In this document: piece by piece, positions 1-12,139 of the stretch
Layout of the letters: every line of letters starts with the position of its first letter
How positions within the stretch are numbered: position 1 is the first letter of the stretch
Source of the DNA: Metallyticus violacea
Taxonomy: Eukaryota; Arthropoda; Insecta; Mantodea; Metallyticidae
Assembly: GCA_030762175.1 (NCBI GenBank)
Contig: CM060842.1
Location: 65,402,001 to 65,466,000, forward strand
Length of the DNA stretch: 64,000 nucleotides
Direction: 5' to 3'
The notes under the pieces: generated by a model
What the model was told of the DNA's origin: nothing
The model's database searches: none
Seen by the model: the letters and a program-made list of their open reading frames with translations, nothing else
Made by a program: the position numbers and the translations under genes

Positions 1-110
1 CAAAGATGTGAGAAGTGTATTGCAATAAAGGGTAACTATAATGAAAAGTGAAGTATAGTTTATGTCTTTATCATACCTGGAAAATGGTTAGGCCGGAAAC
101 TATTTACCAT
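1..110 (+). mobile_element. 3' end of a mariner element, cut by the window edge
   Basis: This stretch aligns by eye with the last ~110 bp of the mariner at 29,980-31,172: shared blocks include 'tttatcatacct', 'gaaaatggttaggc' and the inverted-repeat core 'aaact'. It is a second copy of the same family, in the same orientation. The final bases of the terminal repeat (the 'gccctcg' end seen at 31,166-31,172) are missing and AT-rich sequence follows, so this end is truncated or diverged. The body of the element would lie to the left of the window. Confidence 0.75.
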
Positions 111-182
111 CATATATATAAACACATTGTGATCCTTCAAACGTGCGCGCACGCACGCACGCACACACAATAGTTCGGTACT

Positions 183-700
183 TTCGTGTTCTTGCGCTAG
201 GTGGCATTATTGCAATTAGCTTTCAAATGGAATCTGCAAGTAAAAAAATTGTATAAACAAAAAGCAGTAATTGAACTTCTTTTGGCAGAAAATGGCATCA
301 TTGCCACGCTTAAGCTCTTATTTGAATATGTGGCAGGGGATAAATGCATTTTGGCCATTGAGCCAAAAAGTTTGTTTTCTTCGGAAGAATGTGGAAACTT
401 CTCACTGATTATCCACGCTCCAGGAGTCCTCACACTGCGGTCACATTGTAATGATCGAATATGCCACCATCCTTATTTGGGACGATCGGCGAGTAAAAAC
501 CAAACAACTCGCTGTGCACCTAGATATCTCTGGCAGCAATGTCAACACATTTGTCCGCCAGTGCTCATTAAGTTAAAACCGAAGTTTTTCTTCACGACAG
601 AGCGAAGTCATACACATACACAGCTATGCACCCGAGAAGAAATCACTACACTTCTGCGATTCGTCCGGATCTTGCTCTTCTGATGTTCTATTTCTTCGTC
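183..700 (+). pseudogene. mariner/IS630-type transposase, N-terminal remnant
   Basis: Frame-broken remnant of the DNA-binding half of a mariner-like transposase. One frame begins with a first-helix-like segment (KQKAVIELLLAENGI, about 258-302). A second frame gives a linker like the family 'DDPRSGRPxTAVT' (here DYPRSRSPHTAVT, about 400-440). A third gives a second helix-turn-helix (DDRRVKTKQLAVHLDIS, about 482-532). At least two frameshifts and a stop separate these pieces. No catalytic domain follows, so it is a 5' fragment. The family assignment rests on recognising the domain order, not on a search. Confidence 0.6.
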
Positions 701-1103
701 AATCTAAGAGATACAATCCGTGAAAGGAGATTTTTACAATGACGATGAAGTAATTTATAGAGTTGTGTTGGGACAGCATACAGGCTCCGACATCTAGATG
801 GCGCAAAGCAAGCATATCATTAGTCCTGCGTTTAGACACCGAGAATCTGCAAGTAATTCGCCAAGTGTAGCAGTACATGTGGTATTGCTTGAGGGAACTT
901 ACAAATGTCTAACCTCGACGCTCTATTGTATAACAAGCCTGGAAGTGCAAGCTACTTCATTATAGCTTGATCTCACCATGCTCTCCGCTCAAGACAAAGG
1001 GTTCCATGACATGACACGAACACAACGTGTATCCAGAAATCCAGAAATTATGGCTAGAGATGTTATCCGTTTCTTTCTGCAACGTTTTGTCGCTTATGGC
1101 ATT

Positions 1104-1145
<42 letters not shown>

Positions 1146-3035
1146 CGTGTGACGCGCGGTCAATATACGTTTCGTGGTCTATCTTTCTAAAGACAGTGCA
1201 ACTGTTGTTATACATTGAATGCTTTATTTGAATTTATATTAAACTATGTTCAAATTTGAGCATTAAACTTAAATTTTACCAACTGTACACTAGTTTTTCT
1301 GGTTAAAAGTCTTTTCGACGTATTTTTGTCACAAGAAGTGTAAAACGGGTCAATTATCAAGTTGCCAATAATCCTCAAATCTCTTCCAAATGAAAATTGG
1401 CAACTTATAATCTCCTTTAATTACGGAAGTTAACAAAAGTTCCCTCTTTCATGAAAGGATATTCAAATCTCTATGATCAGGTATGGTTCTCTGGTCAAGG
1501 AATGGTTTCATTCATATTTTGGTGGAATTTCCAGAGCAAGAGATTCACCAATGACAGCAAGTACAGCGTTAGAGAGTAAAGCACAAAAAGGCCCGTACTA
1601 TATGCTTAACATGATTTTTTTAAAATTCGAATTTTAAGCTTTAGTGCAATTATAAATGGCTTAATTAAGTGTATCAATCTTCTTATTTTGGGTTCTTAAC
1701 TTGAACTTTGGTTAATCCATGCTTTGAAATCTTGAGTTAATATATTTAATTGAGAAAATAATTTAGAAGAGGTAGAAGAATTTGATAAATGTTTAGAACC
1801 GTTCATCTCTGATAAATAAAACGAATTAGCCTTATATGTGACCAACAATACTGCACCACGAAAAGTGCTAAAGAAGCAGAAAATGTATTTTTTATGAAAC
1901 TTGCGCACAATAGTTATCACCAGAGGAAGTACGCTAAGTCTGTTTAGAGTCATCTTACTCGTACAATATGTGAATCGCTATTCACATGCATCTGTTCCTG
2001 TTCTTCGACATCTTCTGCTAAGAGAAATCGCATTTGAAACTTTTGTCATTCAGTTCTAGGAGCGGATTATTTCCCTCGTAAAATACACGAGGAGTACAGT
2101 AAAATTAATCTTCGGGGTGAGATGTCGAAAATCAGAAAGCTGTACAATATATCGCTTGTAAGATTAAGATTAACCTAACATAACCTACAATTGAATGTAA
2201 CTCTGTTATCACGTGGATATGAAAAATAACACATTAAAGAAACTTTATCTACACAAAATTAAAATAAACGAATGAATCGATTTATTTAACAATGACTAAA
2301 CTCTAGCTGGTGCTTTTACTCGTGAAATTTCCAGCGTTAAATTTAATTTGAGGTTAAAGCGAAAAAATCTTAGATAAATGTTTATACAGCCAAAGTTCCA
2401 GGTCAAGTATAAAAGATAGTTCATTTTATCCCCCAAACTCAAGTTAACTCTTTGTACAACTGGTCCTTAGTAACTCAGTATTGTCCCTTTGTAAGGAGGA
2501 GACATTTCTACCACATTATGAGAGAGAGAGAGATTGTTACACACAAAGATAAGCTGACGAGATGGTCAAAGGTAAGGGATAGGATATATCAGTGCACATT
2601 ATAAATTAATGTCATCTTAACAAAGAAAGTTTAGCTTTGTTTATGTTCTTGCGGGTAATTTTGAGCTCGTGACAAGTGGCACGCACACCTTAAATTCCCG
2701 CTTGCACTCCTCAGTACAAAAACGATTCAAATTAAAACTTGTCTTCCGTCCTTACAATTCTCATTATAAGTACACAATGGAACAACGACAGTCAATTGCA
2801 GCTACGGGACAAAATGAAGCCGATAAAAGGGGGACTTCTTTCTTTCTTTCTTTTTTACATAAGTAGGAAGGGGAGAGCATAGTGTTCTACTTTTTAACGA
2901 GACTGCAGTTTCATGCTGAAAATAGCACTTTAGGAAGAAGAACGCAATGAGTTGAGATGCGAGTGATAAACGAAGATACGGATGGCGTTAATGTTTCTAG
3001 TATTTTCTGTATTATAAAATATATATCACCGGAGT
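701..3035. other. no gene recognised
   Basis: AT-rich sequence with many stops in all frames. It contains the long T-tract annotated separately, a short GA run near 2,521 and a polypyrimidine run near 2,839. Short open frames (for example 1,696-1,953 minus and 2,669-2,866 plus) show no recognisable motifs. Confidence 0.6.
1106..1145. repeat. poly(T) tract, 40 bases
   Basis: Uninterrupted run of 40 T residues. It could be a poly(A) tail of a minus-strand retrocopy, but no recognisable retroelement sequence lies on its right side, so it is recorded as a homopolymer. Its exact length may be affected by sequencing error. Confidence 0.95.
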
Positions 3036-3245
3036 ACATCAAGTGGTAAGGAACCTGACTATAGCCTGGATGCTCCGGGGTTCGATTCTAGGCAGCGACA
3101 GGGTTTTTTTTTTTTGTCCGCTCTTTCGTGTCCAGACAGGCCTAGGTTCAATCGCCATTATTCAAATTGAGTACCATTGATTTCCATTGTATAACCACAT
3201 TGTTCGTTGAATTGCCTTTATCAGCCCATATGGGGCGTATTTGAG
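3036..3245 (+). repeat. tRNA-derived SINE-like repeat (head plus body)
   Basis: A tRNA-like head is visible: an A-box-like 'aagtggtaaggaacctgact' and, about 35 bp later, a B-box 'ggggttcgattc'. A T-rich linker and a unique-looking body follow. This is the layout of tRNA-derived SINEs with internal pol III promoters. I saw no second copy in the window and no clear target-site duplication, so the family is unproven. The right border is approximate. Confidence 0.45.
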
Positions 3246-3759
3246 TTAAGTTCAAACAAGTTGTAGGTATACAAGATAACTGAAAAGTTTCTCAGAATTG
3301 TGGTGTTGACCTTTTCTGTCTTGCCTGGTTTAGAAAATATTAAGTATGTATAGTTTTAAGAGAAAGTTACTATGGAGTGATAAGACGCCGGCGTTGGCTA
3401 TTAGCCAATAAAAGTAGCAAATGAATAGAAGATTCTGGAAACACAGTTACAATGCACATGTGGGAACGTTAAGTAATGAGAAAAGTAAAGGTTTATATGA
3501 CAGTCGTTGTGGAAGTAGCAGTTCATCGAGACGAAAAAGTTGTGGAGCGAGTATGAACCATCTTCAGCAAAGTGCCAAGAGGTCAAACATACAAGGTCGT
3601 TTGAAAAGTTCTTGGAATGACACGCAGATTGCAGCAGCAGTTCCAAAGCAGTTTATCAGTCCCCACCATCTTCCATAAAAACATTTGTGCAATAATATGT
3701 GGATTGGTCAAGAATCATAGTAGCTACAGCTGTTTGTTGCAGTGCAGACAGACGTGTGT

Positions 3760-4929
3760 ATACGGAAAAATGGCGAATATAGAACAAATATACTTAATAA
3801 AGAATGCAACAAATATTCATACAGTTATCACACTATAGGGAATTCCGCACTATCATTTTCAACTATTTCCAAGTGGACCATGGAGTTTAGACGCGACAGT
3901 GAAAGTTTGGAAAATGGCCCATGCAAAGGAAGATCAAAATCCGTCACATCGGAAATTATTGAAATGGTTCTGCAGGACCGCCTATTAAAGATGTCCAAAA
4001 TTGCTCAAGCTCTGGGCATTTCAAGGGAATGGGGTTTTAACAATTTAAGGGAAGAAGTGTGCTTGAAAAATAATGATCGGGAAGATGAGTGCCCCAACTG
4101 CTAACTCAGGGTTAAAAAGAATCTCAGCCATGTTTGGCCGGTTTTCAGAGAGATCCCGAGCAATCTTTTTTTTTTTTTTTTTGATTGATTTATTTAAGAA
4201 CGCTCTTTAACAGCTCAGGTCATCAGCGTCCCATTCAACTCAGGGCGTGAAACGGCCGACAAATTTTGCTCAGAGGCCTCTCTTTCAGGCTTGAGGTTCT
4301 TTTTCGTGCCGCAAATGTACGACACGGGACCCACGGCTTCACTTCCCTTCCGAAGGAAGCCATACTTAGGATTTTTACGCCCGAAAAAATCCATCGGTCC
4401 TGGCCGGGTTCGAACCCGCGTTTTGGGTATAGGAGGCAAGTATGGTAACCACTACACCACCAGGACCGACCCCCCCCCCCCGAGCAATCGATTTGTAACC
4501 AATGGTTAAATATGATGCACTACTGCACACCTGTAACAAACAGCAATCTAAACAATGTAAGCATCATGATTCTCCACCGCCAAAAAAGACCAGGTGTGTG
4601 TGAAATCAAGATCATATCTTCGGATTTCTGGGATGTTAAGGGTGTACTCCTGATTATTTTCCCACTGGAGCATCTATAACTGGAACTTTATGCTAACTAT
4701 TGAAGGCAAAAATACGCGAGAAAAGTCCAAATTTATCAATGAAAAAACCATCTTGCATCAAGACAATGCTTGCAATGGCGAAAATCAATTAACTGCAGTA
4801 CGATTTCGACCCATCCGCCTCTCCATCGAACTTCCATCTGTTGCGAATTTAGCAGGCCTGGAGAAATCTGACTTTCATGATGGGATAAAAGGTTTAGAGC
4901 ATCGTTGGACAAATTGCATTAGCATCTAA
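3760..4929 (+). pseudogene. mariner transposase, broken
   Basis: Remnant of the mariner cut-and-paste transposase. The DNA-binding region is at about 3,842-4,070 (STISKWTMEFRRD, then SKIAQALGISRE). The catalytic start resembles the family RFVT(V)DETW motif at about 4,490-4,520, but the Asp-Glu pair is lost. The second catalytic motif is intact as HQDN (about 4,758-4,769). The third, normally SDFHLF, reads as SNFHL in a shifted frame, so its Asp appears replaced. About 150 bp are missing before the C-terminal FHDGIKGLEHRW motif, which aligns with the family KNGIEKLEDRW tail. A SINE splits the gene at 4,166-4,489. It is non-functional. Confidence 0.85.
4166..4470 (-). repeat. SINE family A, full-length copy with target duplication
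   Basis: On the minus strand this starts with a tRNA-like head: acceptor GGTCCTGG pairs perfectly with CCAGGACC, with A-box 'ggtgtagtggttacc' and palindromic B-box 'gggttcgaaccc'. A ~200-bp body follows and ends in an A/T-rich tail that reads as a T-run at 4,166-4,182 on the plus strand. The direct repeat 'cccgagcaatc' occurs at 4,155-4,165 and 4,479-4,489, with a C-run between head and right repeat. The insertion splits a mariner transposase. Confidence 0.92.
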
Positions 4930-5015
4930 GGAAACTATGATATACAAGAATAATTTCAAAAAGTTAGGCCGTCATTTGGTGCTTCATTCCGAGAACTTTT
5001 CAAATGGCCGTTGTA

Positions 5016-7084
5016 ACACTCACGACACCTATCACACAGAATGTGATTCTTACGAAAAATGTATAGCCATTCTTCCAAAATCAAATGCAAATTAATATTG
5101 TAACATGAATCCCGAAAAAGATCTCAAGATGTGAAATTCAAGGGAAAGAAAAGGAATATAATACACATAAAAAAATGTATGCGATTCGAAGATCGGACAA
5201 AGCCGGGAACTGGCACGTCGATCCTACAGTCTTAGGCGATGGAAGCTCCTAAGCAGTTAAACATGGAAAATTTAATCGCACCATTAGAAGTTACACGCAG
5301 TAAGGATAAATACAAGACACACAATATTTTGACCAGGAAGGAATGCACAATTTGAGAAAATTCACTGCAGAAATTAGCAACGGCATTCAGGAGCGCCGAA
5401 ATGTTTAGAACTGCAGTCAAGATCATTTCAATTACGAAAAGTCGTCACATTCAACACTGTAATATAAAGTCGAGGAATATTTACAGAGACCCTTCAGTCC
5501 ATCGGCACTCGATAGACGTCACCATTTTAATGGGTGGAACACTTACGGAGAACATTTGTTTTCAAGAGATTCGTGACAAAGTTGGTTGAAATGTTGCAAG
5601 GCAAACTGAAGGAACGTGTCCACACAATATTTTTGTTGATGCACGTTCAAGTGGAAAAATGCCAAAATAGCATCTACAACATTTCTAAATCTTGGGGGAA
5701 AATCAAATCAAATCAAATAATGCTTCGTGATGAAGTGGACATATGCCACTACCTAAGATCCAACAAAACAAACGACGGGTTTCGTACGCCTGCAATTGGA
5801 AACACCTTTCACAAACTTACAAGAACGTTATTTCACAATTAAAATGCATACGGTAATTTACAACCGAATGTTCAACCCGGTTTACAAACCAATGCTCAAA
5901 TATACCTGGCAGATCTATTTATAATTTGGTTAAAAGTGATTTTAATATCTTGAGATAATGGACTGTTGGTATATGGGAAGATATGTGCACCGATTTGCCT
6001 ATTATCAAATGCCTTTCTAACACTTTATTGAAAAACCTCATTTTCCATTTGATAGTGACTAGAGATGTCTGGAATCATGTTTTTTTTTTTTTTCTTTATT
6101 GTGTTCAGAAATCTTTCTCTCTTATGCTTGTCATGAAACTATAAGTAATTAATTTCTATATTGTGTTTTTCCGCCATTTTCAACACTTCCCAGTCAAATT
6201 CGCAGTAATTAACTAATAACTAGCCCAAATTCCTTCGTTTTTCGACGAGTATACGCGTTTTCATGCACTTCTAAGAATTCGATTTCAAATACTTTCCTCG
6301 GGAATGTGCTATGCCTTCCCCTTGCTCATCAAAGGTGTCAAACCTGTCCAAGGACAATGTTGACCTAATGTTGTAGCGACGATGCGCGTTCTCCCTACAA
6401 AGAAGTGGTTGCTTGCAACCACGGTCCTGGCTCGCCTGGAATCCCCACTGTTGCTATAGTGATACGAAATACACGGAAATGTGTTACTGAGAAGTATTTC
6501 TATACACTTAAGTAAATTGTAGGAACTGCTATAGCGGCAGCGCGGAAACTCCGTTGTTGCCTCATGACGCATAATCTGCACGTAATTGTTTTCATTTCAT
6601 AGTGATAGGTGTACGATTGCTATCTTTTTTATAAAAGGAAAAACAAATTTTATTACCAAATTTTACACAATACATTTTCTTATTCAAACTCCGCTTGTAA
6701 CAGTATACATGTTGCTTCCCCCCCCCCCCCCAAGTAATGTAACCTATGGGTTATCCTCCATAACTATGGGGCTGCAATACGTTATTCTTATTACAAAATT
6801 GATTTTTTTTCATTTTTACCCCCCCCCCATTGATTTATTGAAATTCGCAATTAATTCATACCCACACTAACCTTAACCTCGGGTAAATCCTAGAAACAGG
6901 TAGACCAAGTGATTTGCTGCGGCTCGCTACGGCCATATATATGTGCGGGTAAATCACTGTAAAAGGTGGCAAAGCTCCTTTGATACCAACAGAAAAAAAA
7001 ATTCGTATACATCAATTTATAGTGCATTGAATGCGTGGGAGTAAAGCACTGGAATGGGCAAACTCCTTTAACTCCGGCAGGGGG
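5016..7084. other. no gene recognised
   Basis: AT-rich sequence. Visible features are an AAATC pentamer run near 5,700-5,718, a T-run near 6,080, and two poly-C tracts near 6,718-6,732 and 6,820-6,829. The open frames at 5,401-5,842 and 6,309-6,581 have no motif I recognise. Confidence 0.55.
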
Positions 7085-7165
7085 GAAGCATCAGAACATG
7101 AAGATTCGGAACACTACCTTCCCAACTACAGCAAGGCGCTCTAACCCTCTGAGCTATCATGCCTT
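7085..7165 (-). repeat. tRNA-like SINE head
   Basis: On the minus strand 'gatagctcagagggttagag' is a good A-box/D-arm, and a weak B-box ('gttccgaatctt') follows about 40 bases later. The acceptor ends do not pair, so a functional tRNA gene is unlikely. A decayed tRNA-derived SINE head fits better. The body is not identifiable. Confidence 0.45.
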
Positions 7166-7776
7166 TGCGCTGAAGAGCCATTTTATCTGGCTATATCTGT
7201 GGAAGTCCACTACCTTCGGCTTTCTCCGCTATCGCTCGGGAGTGGTTTCGGACTGCCGCACTAGCAGTTCCGATAATTTAGCTATGGCTAAGGATAAGTT
7301 TTCTAGATTAGCTCTATAATGTCATCGTTTCCATGATTGCTGACTGGAAGGTAGGAAATGCTTCGTGCTCAAGGGGCGAAATGTGTAATTCTACTAATAC
7401 AAATAAAAAGAATACAGATAGTATCGTATGACATATTCTGAGTGTTTCTACGGCTGTGTACAGGAACATGTTACCTATTGTCCACTTGGAGTGCTTCTGC
7501 TGGCCTATTGTTTACGAAAGCAATAAAACCTTGCAAGCTGACCTGTTATCTTTAATTTAACCAGTATATTGTTTCTATTGTCGTCTGAGTGACAAGAAAC
7601 AGAGAATCATATGGCCATACTTTAGTCAGGAAAGATGTCGTTTCTAAGAAAATGATACCCTGAAGTTGTGTCCCCACTTAAGTAGAAGTTTTTATTGGTT
7701 TCATTAAGTAGCTTAAATAATGCACTTTTGAATTATTTGGATTTTTCAAATGCCCACTGCCTTTTTCGTATTTCCC

Positions 7777-7849
<73 letters not shown>
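7777..7849. repeat. (AAT)n microsatellite, about 24 units
   Basis: Perfect trinucleotide run. It directly abuts reverse-transcriptase coding remnant on its right and reads as poly-Leu/Asn/Ile in the three frames, so open frames across it are artefacts. Confidence 0.97.
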
Positions 7850-8265
7850 GCGATCTATTCTATCAAAGGATTTTTCTAGGTCAACAAATGTCATATGTGT
7901 TTCCAAGTTATATTCTCTTTGTTTTTCTATAATTTGTTTTATTATATAAACATACATCATGATCTGGCAGTTCTAAATCTACTTTGTTTCCTCACTGATT
8001 ACATTACATAAAATGTTTAATCTGGAGGTAAAGATCCTTGCATGTATTTTATACATTATATTTAATAGGTTATCCCTCTATAGTTTTTGCATTCATTTCC
8101 TTGGCCCCTTTTTAAAGTTTTAGATACCTCCCATTCTTTGGCAGTTTTCTTCATTCTCAAGCATATAGTATTAAATAAATACAATAAGGATGGTTGTAAT
8201 ATAAATCCTCCTACTTTACTGATCGTTGGACAGTGATAAGAACTACAAACATTCGGTATTAGCAA
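7850..8265 (-). pseudogene. non-LTR retrotransposon reverse transcriptase fragment
   Basis: Read on the minus strand, segments in two frames match the conserved start of a LINE reverse transcriptase. KTAKEWEVSKTLKRGQ and NECKNYRGIT (about 8,075-8,165) resemble the family 'EEW..s.IvPifKKGd...NYRGIsLL' block. LLNIMYKIHARIFTSRLN follows in another frame. IIKQIIEKQREYNLETHM and THMTFVDLEKSFDRI (about 7,850-7,935) correspond to the region up to motif A, whose FVD Asp is a catalytic metal ligand. A frameshift and a stop interrupt it. The remaining palm, including FADD, is absent because the sequence ends at an (AAT)n run. Confidence 0.75.
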
Positions 8266-9069
8266 TTTCTAGCTTAAGTTCATTTAAACATATAAGTATA
8301 ATGCACTACTACTGCTTTTATCCTGGCAGCATTTGCCTCTTGTACTGTACTACATCTTTCCCTGGCATGATTGTGAATAAAACCCCTACGTCCCTTTGGG
8401 GAGAGCTTACAGTTCCTTTGTATTACCATCAATTCATTTTTGCGCTTTAGAGTGCAAGTTAACCAAGCTCATTCCGGTTTAAAGCTGCTCAAGGGTGTCG
8501 ACAAACGCTACCGTAGAGCGAGTACGCTTATGTATATAAACGCTACCCTCTGATCACATCGTTGATTGCAGGGTACGTGCCAAAGTACCGAGCTGGTCAG
8601 CTTCCACATCCCTGCTTAACAGAGGGGGAGAAAGTATCGACATATTTGTTTTTACGTTATAGAAGACACATCATGCTTACTTATTCTCTAGTTCTAAAAA
8701 TACTTCGCTATTATGCTGAATAATTTTGATTGTCCCTTTCTAATATTTTCTTTTTTTTTTCTTCTTCCCCCCCCCCCAATTTCAAATACACGTATGAGCA
8801 CAGGAACGTTAAACACAAAGGCTTTTGCAAGAACTGGATGTACGATTCATCTACGAATTAAATAATTAACATTATATACGATGGCTATTCTTGAAAGATC
8901 TGAGACTGAATATTTGCTAATTTTCCTTTTAAGTTATATTTTTGAAATGGCCATATTTGAAAAGAGGTTCCTTCATACATATCTGTAGATGGAGAGCAAA
9001 AATTCACAAGTGAAACAATGCTAGCACAATGCAACAATAAATTTCTGTTTTCTTTTTGAACATACAGAA
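8266..9069. other. no gene recognised
   Basis: Mostly AT-rich. A somewhat GC-richer patch around 8,480-8,620 has no clear reading frame. A T-run followed by a C-run lies near 8,750-8,778. Confidence 0.55.
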
Positions 9070-9600
9070 GTGATGCTTTCCTTTGAATCACAGGTGACGA
9101 GTCATGGTTTCAGCATTATGATCCAGAGGGGAAAGAAGCCAGCACAGTATGAAAATCACAACACTAAAAAAACCAAAGGTTGTTTCATCTGCTTTGACTG
9201 TCAGGGAATGATTTACCAACATAACGTTCCCCCACACACTGCAGGTAATTTATGAATTCTCTTAGGCAGTACATTGCAAGCAAAAGACCAGAGATAGTGG
9301 CTTCAACATGACAATGCTAGGCCTCATGTATCAAATACTGTGATGGAGTATTTGGGTAAGTATGACTTATGCTGTATACCACATCCCCTAAGCCCTGATC
9401 TGGCTCTGGTGATATTTTTATTCCCTACACCGGATAAAAAAGAAGAAAAACTACGATGTCATCTAATTCAGGGCTCAAATGCAGTATAAAAAGATCGAAG
9501 GCGATTCTCAAGGATCTCATAAGGAATAGTCTACGCCAAGTGTTTGGGGACTGACAGAAACGTTAATACATGTATTCAAATGGAGGGGAGTAATTTTCCT
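9070..9600 (+). pseudogene. mariner transposase catalytic-domain remnant
   Basis: Three landmarks of the mariner catalytic core occur in order, in different frames. GDESWFQHYDPEGKK (about 9,095-9,139) carries the first catalytic Asp. WLQHDNARPHVSNTVMEYL (9,300-9,356) carries the HDN Asp. PHPLSPDLALVIFLF (about 9,381-9,425) is the third motif, where the usual APxD is changed, so the last acidic residue appears lost. The DNA-binding half and both terminal repeats were not found, so this is a truncated copy. Confidence 0.75.
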
Positions 9601-12060
9601 CGTTTAAGATATTTTAAGGGGAGACAGATGGCAAAAGTTTTCAAAGTGCGAATTAAAATATTTAGACCCTTTTTATCAATAAAATAAAAAGATATATGTA
9701 CATAATGCATGTTCTATAGATGATGATAAAAACCAATACAATGATATGTCTGCATCCCCATGAAATTACAAAACAATGCTTTTGGCCGAGTTCCTACATT
9801 TCTTTCCAGCCGGCAAACTTAGTAATGTACCGCCGCAGAGGTTCTAAGTTCCAGCGAAAAACTGAATTAAGTTTGCAACACTGTGTAATCCTTTACAACC
9901 GACATAACAACGTAGCCACTAAATTGTAATGCTCGCTTTCCCCCCAAGAACCATCCCGCGGGGATTTTGGGCGGACAAAGCAAGGGCTATACTCGTCCTC
10001 GCCCTTATCCCAGCAGCTAATATATGGTCAGAGCCGCAAGGTGTGCTATTAGAAAATGAACTCCGCGACAATTCTACAATGCTGAAGTGAGGAGGTAAAT
10101 ATCGGAGAAATATATGAATTGGTTTTATATTTCATAAATTAAATTTACCCACATTAATGTTCTAATACCGCAATTATAACGAAGCACAAATATTTGTGGC
10201 TTCTGCAATAGGTAGGTACTAATAGATGCAATGAAGAAAACTGCTTTATTCACATACAATAGTGGTAGAGATCTCAGTTTACTGTTGGTAAATAGGTTGT
10301 TTTTCATATGTTTAATAATTCACACCATTCTTTATATTCAAACTCTATACACAAAAGCAACACATTTGCTACCTGTATCCATTTTGATCTAGAGAAAGCA
10401 GCAGAAGCAAGTATACTTTAGAGGAATTATACTTCAACATTTTAAGCTTCGTTCAATATCATTCCATCACCTTCGAGACACAACTGAAGACAATAGGGTC
10501 TATTTGCAAAACGTTTCTGAATTCAAATTGGTTATTTTCATGTCATCTCTTATTATTTTTGTCATTAACAAATAACAATAGATTTTTATTCTTTTAACTA
10601 TGACAGCAGGATGGATCTGTATAGAAGCCTCCTGGTACAAAACACATGTTAACCGTATCCTTTGTGCATAGCTATAGCCTCCAGCGAACTCTTTAAAGCA
10701 CTGCTTAGCGTGCCGACTATAAGAACACATTCCAATGAGTGGAGATTCCGCCAAAGAAAAACACACACACAAGAAGAATACTCGGCCTGGGGGATTATTA
10801 ATCTACAAAGAGTACGCGTAGCAACACACAATTCCACTTGCTCCGAAATCGAGAGTAATATTAGGCGTACAAAGCGTAGGAATGATTGAATCCCTCGTTT
10901 TGAAACATACACAAACACCAGTTATCAAGCATATCAATTCTACCTTTCAGAAAATCCTAAATCACATTTCAGTAACATTAAGAGCTTTCAATTCTATTTA
11001 CTGTATACAACAACGAACAATTAGGTTTTAATTATCACAGTTAACGTACATCTTCTAAAAATGGGAAGCAGATTTAATGGTGCCGTGTTTAAAACCTTGA
11101 AATTTTGTCTAATAACACTGCATAATCAATGAAAAAAATTAATAAATATATTAACAAGGTTTTATATGTAAATACATATTTGACTTGATTTTTGATTATA
11201 TACATTTCATTTTTATGCATTTACGATTAAGAATGTTTTCACTTTTAAAATATATATTATTCTCCATATTTCTGAGTATAGTACATATTGAAATAAAAGT
11301 ATATACTTTTATATAAATTATATAATTCATTTTATTTTAAACGTGTTCCATATTATATGGTTTCAAAATTATTCTTGTTAGATAATAATTTAATGTTTAT
11401 TTAATTATTTATTTAAGTTTATTTAAGTATCATTATTTCAAAATTGATTCTGGTTTTTCCATGAGTGTGAAATACGGAAAATTAACAATGACTAGTGGTT
11501 ACAAGTAGTAGAGTACTATGCAGTTAAGAATGAAGCCTTAGAAAATATGGAGTGTTTCACACTAACAGCGCTCCCTTCTCGCAAAAACCCCAGCACTGAT
11601 GGTGGTAACGTGTGCACTTGAATAGGAAGGTCATGCCTGTGTATGCTGTGCTGGCGGGTGTACATCGTAAGTATCCTAAAGCAACACCCCGCTATCCAAA
11701 AGCCTGAGGAAAGTGACAGAATGTTTTAGCTGTTGCAGTGGGAAGTGAAGTTGAGCAAAATGCAAGTCAATAATTTTGGTTATAGTGTGGCTCTTTAAGT
11801 GGTGAAGTAAACATGGAGTCATATTTGAATTTGGATTTAACTTCACAAGATGTTGCTATGTTCATAGTGGTCCCCCATTACGTGTCGTGTTGTTCAGCAG
11901 AGTTTTAGCGAGTACAAAAACAAGTTTAAGAGACAATAGATGCAGTTCCACATTTGAAAATTTAAAACAATGTCTTGTAGCCCAATGTTTTGTAAATACA
12001 TTACTGCGATAGAAAGATATCCCTAGAGGTATTTTCCGGGATGTCATGCAGTGGTCTGTG
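9601..12060. other. no gene recognised
   Basis: AT-rich, especially 11,100-11,470. A short moderately GC-rich patch occurs at 11,570-11,720. I see no conserved coding motifs, terminal repeats or tRNA-like heads. Confidence 0.5.
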
Positions 12061-12104
12061 TCTGACGCAGTGACACCTTCTCGAAGGAGACTTCGTCCAC
12101 GCCA

Positions 12105-12139
12105 CTGAAGATGTCCGCCGCAATTGTGGACGAAACGTC
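12105..12139 (+). ncRNA. hammerhead-ribozyme-like motif (probable Penelope-like element remnant)
   Basis: The sequence has the two conserved arms of a hammerhead core in order: CTGAAGA (12,105-12,111, fitting CUGANGA) and GAAAC (12,132-12,136). Between them is a stem II hairpin, GTCC (12,113-12,116) pairing with GGAC (12,128-12,131). GTC follows at 12,137-12,139, as a cleavage triplet would in the compact form. One extra base (T at 12,112) sits between GA and stem II, and stem I pairing is weak. Penelope-like retroelements are known to carry hammerhead motifs of this compact type. Activity is not implied. Confidence 0.5.

Larger units (their letters stand above)
3592..5013 (+). mobile_element. 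mariner element with a nested SINE
   Basis: Both ends are visible. The left end starts 'caaggtcgtttgaaaagttc' and the right end reads as its imperfect inverse ('gaacttttcaaatggccgtt'). Both ends are flanked by TA (3,590-3,591 and 5,014-5,015), the mariner target duplication. A SINE with its own duplication (4,166-4,489) lies inside. Without it the element is about 1.1 kb, shorter than the usual ~1.3 kb, and the transposase shows a matching internal deletion near the C-terminus. Confidence 0.9.

Noticed and set aside
7085..7165. Functional tRNA gene
   Set aside because: The A-box is good but the B-box is degenerate and the acceptor stem does not pair.
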